From positions 1 to 8,416 of the forward strand of contig QHZK01000138.1 in NCBI GenBank assembly GCA_003224635.1: a DNA stretch of 8,416 bases, given 5' to 3'. Shown here in pieces: positions 3,865 through 8,416 of this stretch. This DNA is from Acidobacteriota bacterium (GTDB lineage Bacteria; Acidobacteriota; Terriglobia; UBA7540). Every line of letters starts with the position of its first letter. Within the stretch, counting starts at the first letter, position 1. The notes under the pieces were generated by a model. It made no database searches. It saw nothing but the letters and a program-made list of their open reading frames with translations, and was not told the origin of the DNA. The translations under genes were made by a program, and so were the position numbers.

Positions 3865-6168
3865 GTGGATTCTTGGAGCTTGTCAAACGGGAAGCCAATC
3901 CGACAGGGCTGCCGGCCCGCCTCTGGTTTTAACCTGCTGATCGCGTTCTGCCTCATCCGGGGATTGATGGCCGCGGGAGCCTCACCGCATCCGCCATCTG
4001 AGCGCGCCAAACTGGGCCCCGCAGCGAACCTCCAGGACCTGGCACGACGCGCGGCTCGGGAAAGCGTCTGGCCGTCCCTGCGCAGATATGCTGTGTCGAC
4101 GAAGGACAGCGAGGAGCGCGGCCTCGCGTACTTCGCTCTGGGTTACCGCGAGTACGGTGCGGGTGAAACTTCGCGCGCCTCGGCTGATCTGGCCCGCGCC
4201 GCGGCAACCGGGTTCTCCCTAGCCGACTTCGCCTTGTATTATCGCGCCGAGGCGGCCCAGGAGCCGGCGCTAGTCGTCGAAGCCTTACAGGGTTTCTCCA
4301 CGCGCTATCCAGAGAGCACGTTGCGGTATGACGCGCTTGCGCTGCTGGCTCAGGCCTTCCTTCAAACCAGCCAGCCCGAGCGCGCAATCGAGGTCTTGAC
4401 GGCTGAGCCGAAGGTCCAGCAGCGTCCGGGCCTCGTGCTGCTGCTCGCAAAGGCGTATGGACAGGCGCAGCGGCTCCCGGAGGCCGCCAAAGCCTTTGGA
4501 GACGTGTACCATGCTTTCCCGGCAGCTCCCGAAGCCGCCGTCGCGGGAGCTGCCCTGAAGCGGCTCAAGGCGCAACTCGGCGCAGGCTTCCCCGCCGTAA
4601 CGGAAGAAGTTCAGGTACATCGGGCAGCTAGACTGTTGAGCGCCTCACGCTATCGCGAAGCCTTGGAAGAGTTTAACGCGCTAATAGACTCCTACCCTTC
4701 CAGCCCGTCTGGATCGGCGTGGAGGCTGGCGCGTGCGCGCTGCCTGATCCGCATGAAGCGCGTCCAGGATGCGGTCGACGCCCTCTCAGGCAGTTTCGCT
4801 GGGAACCCGCAGGCCGATGCTGAGCGATTGGCGACGCTCGTCGAGGCCTACTCCCGATTGGACAACTCCGCGTCAATGCTCATCGTGCTCGACCAGCTCC
4901 GCAACGTTTATCCCCAGTCTGAGTCTTACCGGTCGGCCCTGTTCTGGGCGGGCGCTTTATTCGCCGACAAGGGTGACTGGGCGACCGCCGTCCGCTATTA
5001 CCAGCCCTTGGCGGAGGCCGCTCCGACCACCGATCTGGGTCGGGAGGCAAACTGGCGGGTGGCCTGGGCCAATTACCTCCAGGGTGACACGGAGAAAGCT
5101 GGCTTGGGGTTTGCGGAGCATCTCAGGCATTATCCCGACTCGCCTCACGTCCCGGCAGCGCTTTATTGGTTCGGGCGTCTGGCTGAAGAGCGGGGAGCGA
5201 CATCGGAAGCTCGCGCGCTCTATGAACTGCTCGCCAAGCGCTTCGTGGACGGCTATTACCCGCTCCAGGCCAACCGGCGGCTCAAGTCGCTCAACGGGGA
5301 CCCGGCCGGCCGGGCTGGGCCGGCGCATGCGCCAACCACGCCAGAGGCGGGGGGACCGCCACTCGCCGAGGCGCTCGAGAAGATCCCGCCGCGCGAGCCC
5401 CCTCGGGCTGGCCTTTGCGCGGCGACGCCCGGCGAAATCCCTCGCCCTTTCCTGACGCTCACCGCGCTCAGCCTCGACGATCTGGCGGAGCAATATCTAA
5501 AGACGCTTTTGTCCAACCGGCCGAGTGGAACCGAGGTTCTTCTCGCCTTGACGAACCTTCAAGCCGAGCAAGGCGAGTATAGCGACGCCCTGTTCAATGC
5601 GAAGCGGCTCGTGCCCAACTACTTCGAGTACCAATCTTCGGAGCTTCCTCGGGAAATGTGGCAGTGGCTCTATCCGCGGGCGTTCTGGAGCGTCGTCCAG
5701 CGCCAGGCGCGCCTGAATCGCCTGGACCCCTATCTGGTCATGGCGCTGATTCGCCAGGAGTCGGCCTTCAATCCGAAGGCGACTTCGGTGGCCAACGCGC
5801 GCGGCCTGATGCAGGTGTTGCCAAAGACAGCCGCCAAGGGGCTCAGCCGCCGGCGCCGCCGCGGCGTCGGGCAGAGGCTTTACGACCCCGCGTATAACAT
5901 CCGCCTGGCTTGTCGCTACTTCCGGCAGATGCTCGACGCCTTCAACGGAAACGTCGAGCAGGCGCTCGCCGCCTATAACGCGGGCGACTTCCGGGTGAAA
6001 GACTGGCTGAGCCAGCGCTCGTTCCGCGATCCGCCTGAGTTTGTGGAGTCCATTCCGTTTCGCGAAACGCGCCTTTACGTGGAAACCGTGATGCGCGATG
6101 AGGTAGTCTATCGACGGTTGCTGAGCGGTTCGCCTCGGTTCATGAAGTGCGGTCAAAGTGCAAATTAA
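3865..6168 (+). CDS. Slt70-like soluble lytic murein transglycosylase with TPR superhelix
   Basis: 767 residues. It should cleave the MurNAc-GlcNAc bond of peptidoglycan in the periplasm, leaving 1,6-anhydro-MurNAc ends. The N-terminus has basic residues then a hydrophobic run (FNLLIAFCLIRGLMAAGAS, about 23-41), a likely signal sequence. Residues 60-470 are helical TPR-like repeats, with units such as YREALEEFNALIDSYP and WATAVRYYQPLAEAAP. A Pro/Ala-rich linker covers about 480-530. The C-terminal SLT domain has the catalytic Glu632 in RQESAFNP, GLMQ (647-650) and AYNAG (703-707), the defining goose-lysozyme-type motifs. It is longer than E. coli Slt70, mainly through the repeats and linker. 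The GTG at 3865 is chosen because AGGA lies six bases upstream and it keeps the signal sequence. Its TAA stop is the start of repeat array 3. Confidence 0.93.
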   Translation: MDSWSLSNGKPIRQGCRPASGFNLLIAFCLIRGLMAAGASPHPPSERAKLGPAANLQDLARRAARESVWPSLRRYAVSTKDSEERGLAYFALGYREYGAGETSRASADLARAAATGFSLADFALYYRAEAAQEPALVVEALQGFSTRYPESTLRYDALALLAQAFLQTSQPERAIEVLTAEPKVQQRPGLVLLLAKAYGQAQRLPEAAKAFGDVYHAFPAAPEAAVAGAALKRLKAQLGAGFPAVTEEVQVHRAARLLSASRYREALEEFNALIDSYPSSPSGSAWRLARARCLIRMKRVQDAVDALSGSFAGNPQADAERLATLVEAYSRLDNSASMLIVLDQLRNVYPQSESYRSALFWAGALFADKGDWATAVRYYQPLAEAAPTTDLGREANWRVAWANYLQGDTEKAGLGFAEHLRHYPDSPHVPAALYWFGRLAEERGATSEARALYELLAKRFVDGYYPLQANRRLKSLNGDPAGRAGPAHAPTTPEAGGPPLAEALEKIPPREPPRAGLCAATPGEIPRPFLTLTALSLDDLAEQYLKTLLSNRPSGTEVLLALTNLQAEQGEYSDALFNAKRLVPNYFEYQSSELPREMWQWLYPRAFWSVVQRQARLNRLDPYLVMALIRQESAFNPKATSVANARGLMQVLPKTAAKGLSRRRRRGVGQRLYDPAYNIRLACRYFRQMLDAFNGNVEQALAAYNAGDFRVKDWLSQRSFRDPPEFVESIPFRETRLYVETVMRDEVVYRRLLSGSPRFMKCGQSAN

Positions 6169-6289
6169 AGTGTAAAGTTGAAGGGTAAAGGATAAAGTGT
6201 AAAGGGGTAAATGGTAAAGGAGGCGTCAGTCCGATTCAGGTTGTGACCTTTGATCCTTTACCCTTCACACTTTAACCTTTTCAACTTAC
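6166..6289. repeat. Degenerate heptamer array with inverted arms (array 3)
   Basis: The left arm (6166-6221) is eight units close to TAAAGGN: TAAAGTG, TAAAGTT, GAAGGG, TAAAGGA, TAAAGTG, TAAAGGGG, TAAATGG, TAAAGGA. The right arm (6247-6289) is the inverse sense: CCTTTGAT, CCTTTAC, CCTTCAC, ACTTTAA, CCTTTTC, AACTTAC. A perfect 15-bp inverted repeat pairs 6179-6193 with 6253-6267; 6165-6173 also pairs with 6267-6275 in an overlapping register. The 25-base centre (6222-6246) is not repetitive. The first unit begins with the TAA stop of the transglycosylase gene, and the right arm ends six bases before the aminotransferase ATG, filling the whole gap. Confidence 0.88.
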
Positions 6290-6295
6290 TGAACT

Positions 6296-7480
6296 ATGAG
6301 AGACTCGCCCATTTCGCTCAAAGCGCAGCAATTCACCGAGTCCGTCATCCGCGAGATGACCCGGCTCGCCATGGAGCACGACGCCATCAACCTGGCCCAG
6401 GGGTTTCCGGACTTTGCCGCTCCGGCCGAGGTGAAGGACGCCGCCGTGCGCGCCATCTGCGCCGACGTGAACCAGTACGCCATCACCTGGGGAGCGCGCG
6501 AGTTCCGCCGGGCGATTGCCGAGCGCTTCGGTAAAGACACCGGCCTCGAGATCGACCCCGAGCGCGAGATCACGGTCTGCTGCGGCGCCACGGAGACCAT
6601 GATCGCGTCGATGCTGGCCGTGATCGACCCCGGCGAAGAGGTGGTCATCTTCGAGCCGTTCTATGAGAACTACGGCCCGGACGCCATCATCTGCGGCGCG
6701 GTTCCGCGCTTCGTGCGCCTGCGGCCTCCCGACTGGACGTTCGACCCGGACGACCTGGCTCGGGCTTTTAACGAGCGGACACGCGCCGTCATCCTCAACA
6801 CGCCGAACAACCCGACCGGCAAGGTCTTCTCGCGCCAGGAGCTGGAATCAATCGGCCGGCTGGCCGAGCGCTGGGACGCTTACGTCATCACCGACGAGAT
6901 TTACCAATACATCGTCTACGACGGCGCCGAGCACGTCTCCATCGCCACGCTGCCGGGCATGCGCGAGCGCACCATCACCATCAACGGCATGTCGAAGACG
7001 TACAGCGTGACCGGATGGCGCGTGGGCTACGCCATCGCCCCTCCTGAAGTCACAAACGCCATCCGCAAGATGCACGACTTCCTCACCGTGGGCGCGCCGG
7101 CGCCCATGCAGGAAGCGGGTGCGGTGGCGCTGAGACTGCCGGAGAGTTACTATGAAAAGTTGCGCGCCGCCTACGCCTTGCGGCGGCAACGGATGCTCGG
7201 GGCCCTCGAAAGCGCTGGGTTCCGCTGCTTCAAACCGCGCGGCGCTTACTACATGATGACGGACATTTCGGGCTTCGGTTTTCTGAGCGACGTTGACTTT
7301 ACGCGTCACCTGGTCCAGGAAATCGGCGTGGCGGTCGTGCCGGGCAGCAGCTTCTATAGCGACCCGAACCCGGGCCGCCAGCAAGTGCGGTTCTGCTTCT
7401 CGAAGACCGACGCCACTCTCGACGGGGCATCGCGGCGGCTGCAAAAACTGCAACGGGCGCGATCGGCGCGGTCTTCATGA
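6296..7480 (+). CDS. Pyridoxal phosphate-dependent class I/II aminotransferase
   Basis: 394 residues, normal for fold-type I aminotransferases, which are cytosolic dimers moving an amino group between an amino acid and a keto acid. Motifs in order: INLAQGFPDF near the N-terminus, NTPNNPTG with PLP-binding Asn172, TDEIYQY with Asp200 for the pyridine nitrogen, SKTYSVTGWRVGY with Schiff-base Lys234, and Arg365 in VRFCFSK for the substrate carboxylate. The LAQGFPDF opening and TVGAPAPMQ resemble the kynurenine / glutamine-K / methionine aminotransferase branch, but specificity cannot be fixed. No Shine-Dalgarno is seen before the ATG; an inverted heptamer arm ends six bases upstream. Homologues I know begin at a similar point, so the start is still likely. 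It faces a convergent gene to the right. Confidence 0.93.
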   Translation: MRDSPISLKAQQFTESVIREMTRLAMEHDAINLAQGFPDFAAPAEVKDAAVRAICADVNQYAITWGAREFRRAIAERFGKDTGLEIDPEREITVCCGATETMIASMLAVIDPGEEVVIFEPFYENYGPDAIICGAVPRFVRLRPPDWTFDPDDLARAFNERTRAVILNTPNNPTGKVFSRQELESIGRLAERWDAYVITDEIYQYIVYDGAEHVSIATLPGMRERTITINGMSKTYSVTGWRVGYAIAPPEVTNAIRKMHDFLTVGAPAPMQEAGAVALRLPESYYEKLRAAYALRRQRMLGALESAGFRCFKPRGAYYMMTDISGFGFLSDVDFTRHLVQEIGVAVVPGSSFYSDPNPGRQQVRFCFSKTDATLDGASRRLQKLQRARSARSS

Positions 7481-7540
7481 TGCATCGATTTCTATCTCAG
7501 CCATTAACACGCCTCTCGTAATCAAGCAACAGTATACAGC

Positions 7541-7555
7541 GCGGCTGTCAGCCGC
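7541..7555. repeat. Perfect palindrome GCGGCTG-T-CAGCCGC
   Basis: A 7+1+7 perfect palindrome, 60 bases after the aminotransferase stop, in the convergent gap. Its look is that of a dispersed intergenic repeat. A one-base loop cannot form in RNA without opening the top pairs, so it would act as a short hairpin or as a DNA-level palindrome. No T tract follows; AACCAAAAACC does. Confidence 0.45.
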
Positions 7556-7567
7556 AACCAAAAACCT

Positions 7568-7670
7568 CTCCGTGTCCTCCGTGCCTTTCAGGCTGTAACA
7601 CGGAGTGCACGGAGCACCTCCGCGAACTCTGTGTTGAGATTCTTCTGACCGCGGAGGACACAGCGGCACA
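7568..7670. repeat. CTCCGTGTC-type inverted repeat in the convergent gap
   Basis: CTCCGTGTCCTCCGTG (7568-7583) pairs with CACGGAGTGCACGGAG (7599-7614): fourteen Watson-Crick pairs, one G-T and one mismatch, with a 15-base loop. Each arm is made of units repeated every nine bases (CTCCGTGTC, CTCCGTGCC; CACGGAGTG, CACGGAGCA). Decayed versions continue to about 7670 (CTCCGCGAA, CTCTGTGTT, then CGGAGGACACAGCGG). It lies between the aminotransferase and the convergent partial gene and may act as a two-way terminator, but no flanking T tract supports this. The rest of 7481-7766 holds nothing I can name. Confidence 0.65.
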
Positions 7671-7766
7671 GCCGTAGCCAGACAGCACGAAGAAAATTTG
7701 TGCAAGACGCAAACATTTTGGTTGTTAGTAGTACGCCGAACAGACTCCACGCGACGCCTATGGATT

Positions 7767-8416
7767 TCATTTCCCGCCGGACGGAATCTCGAAGCGAGGC
7801 GAAAAATCGCCGGCCGCGTAACGCACCAGCGCGTCGAGCAGGTAAGTGGCGTAGGGGTCGCTCGCGTAGGTTGTCCCGAGAGAGAACGTGCAGACCAGGA
7901 GTTTCCCCTTCCCGTAGCGCGCCTGGACGAGCGTCCCCACGTTCGAGTGGATCCAGCCGTAGAAGATGCCGGCGAGCACGTCGCTTGAAAACTCCGCAGG
8001 CACGCCCCGGACCACCGCCCCAGGCGTGGCGGCCTGCGTTTCAAAGCCGGCGAGCCTGCCGGACCCGAGTCGCTTGAACGGCTCCTGGTTGTTGCGGACC
8101 CAGAGGAAACTCGAGATCCAGTTGCCGTCGAGGTCCGAGCCGGCGCGCGGTATCACTTCGAGGCCGGGCGCGAGCGTCTGCCGGTCACTGGTTATGAGAA
8201 TCACCCGCCCGCCGGCCTGAAGGGTCTGCTTCAGTTTGTCGTCAAAGGCGGAGGCAATCGTCACCGGAAAGGCCTCCGCGCCCGACGGCGTCTGATAGCC
8301 TCGCGCGCGCATCCCATTCACGAGCCTCCGCAATTTCCCTCCGGGGTCCTCGAAGGTGACGGGGGGCGGGAGTTCCGGACGTTCGGGAGGATACAGAAAC
8401 AGGTCGACCGAATTCT
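7767..8416 (-). CDS. C-terminal part of a glycoside hydrolase family 2-like protein (partial)
   Basis: The frame is open to the right edge, so the gene starts outside the window; 215 full codons are visible. A TTG at 8331-8333 is in frame, but coding continues upstream of it as NSVDLFLYPPERPELPPPV, so it is not the start. This opening resembles the last beta-sandwich strand and linker of sugar-binding or Ig-like domains in family 2 glycosidases. What follows looks like a Rossmann/ThuA-like domain: LQAGGRVILITSD, then GNWISSFLWVRNN, then YGKGKLLVCTFSLG and a C-terminal helix YATYLLDALVRYAAG. This layout is known after the catalytic barrel of large GH2 beta-galactosidase-like proteins. No catalytic residues lie in the visible part, so the activity is inferred. 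It ends at TGA (7767-7769), converging on the aminotransferase gene. Confidence 0.75.
   Translation of the reverse strand, partial: NSVDLFLYPPERPELPPPVTFEDPGGKLRRLVNGMRARGYQTPSGAEAFPVTIASAFDDKLKQTLQAGGRVILITSDRQTLAPGLEVIPRAGSDLDGNWISSFLWVRNNQEPFKRLGSGRLAGFETQAATPGAVVRGVPAEFSSDVLAGIFYGWIHSNVGTLVQARYGKGKLLVCTFSLGTTYASDPYATYLLDALVRYAAGDFSPRFEIPSGGK

Noticed and set aside
4769..5455. Second + strand frame inside the transglycosylase gene
   Set aside because: Ser/Arg/Pro-rich shadow frame, no start signal; the TPR frame is clearly the coding one.
8403..8415. Adjacent GTCGAC and GAATTC sites at the right edge, suggesting a cloning boundary
   Set aside because: The - strand reading frame continues through them with sensible protein, so they are genomic; GAATTC also occurs by chance inside array 2.

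Overview
The window is a high-GC bacterial chromosome segment with seven protein genes on the + strand and the 3' part of an eighth on the - strand at the right edge. No rRNA, tRNA, CRISPR array, transposase or phage gene was seen. The gene types, the Slt70-like transglycosylase, the large glycoside-hydrolase-like protein and the gaps filled with varied short repeats suggest a free-living soil or sediment heterotroph. Acidobacteriota is my best guess, with Verrucomicrobiota or Planctomycetota as alternatives. This is inferred from style only; no marker gene is present.

Layout: 1-272 is non-coding, with a heptamer repeat array and a plausible promoter. Then come an SDR oxidoreductase (273-1040), a heptamer array (1038-1108), a RidA-type enamine/imine deaminase (1126-1518) and a small unrecognised protein (1558-1893). 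A pair of inverted, REP-like hairpins (1906-1994) and a further G-loop hairpin (1992-2016) precede a PLP-dependent D-serine dehydratase / D-threonine aldolase-family enzyme (2039-3142). A 394-bp AT-richer gap follows, then a 59-residue zinc-ribbon membrane microprotein (3537-3716), a GC hairpin (3739-3763), a 767-residue lytic transglycosylase (3865-6168), a third heptamer array with inverted arms (6166-6289) and a class I aminotransferase (6296-7480). The convergent gap 7481-7766 holds two more inverted repeats. The last gene (7767 to the right edge, - strand) is the C-terminal part of a protein resembling a family 2 glycoside hydrolase.

How the genes may work together: the first half looks like a small amino-acid module. 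D-serine dehydratases release 2-aminoacrylate, the toxic enamine that RidA hydrolyses. The SDR could handle a hydroxy- or keto-acid, and the aminotransferase further along also works on amino and keto acids. The transglycosylase trims peptidoglycan, a source of D-amino acids, so a link to D-amino-acid breakdown is possible but not shown.

The most distinctive part is the gaps rather than the genes. At least five short-repeat families occur in 8.4 kb. Three are arrays of degenerate 7-base units; two of these begin exactly at the stop codon of the preceding gene, and one ends six bases before the next start codon. The 1906-1994 element is two inverted hairpin units whose stems differ by a compensatory base-pair swap, which points to a maintained structure.
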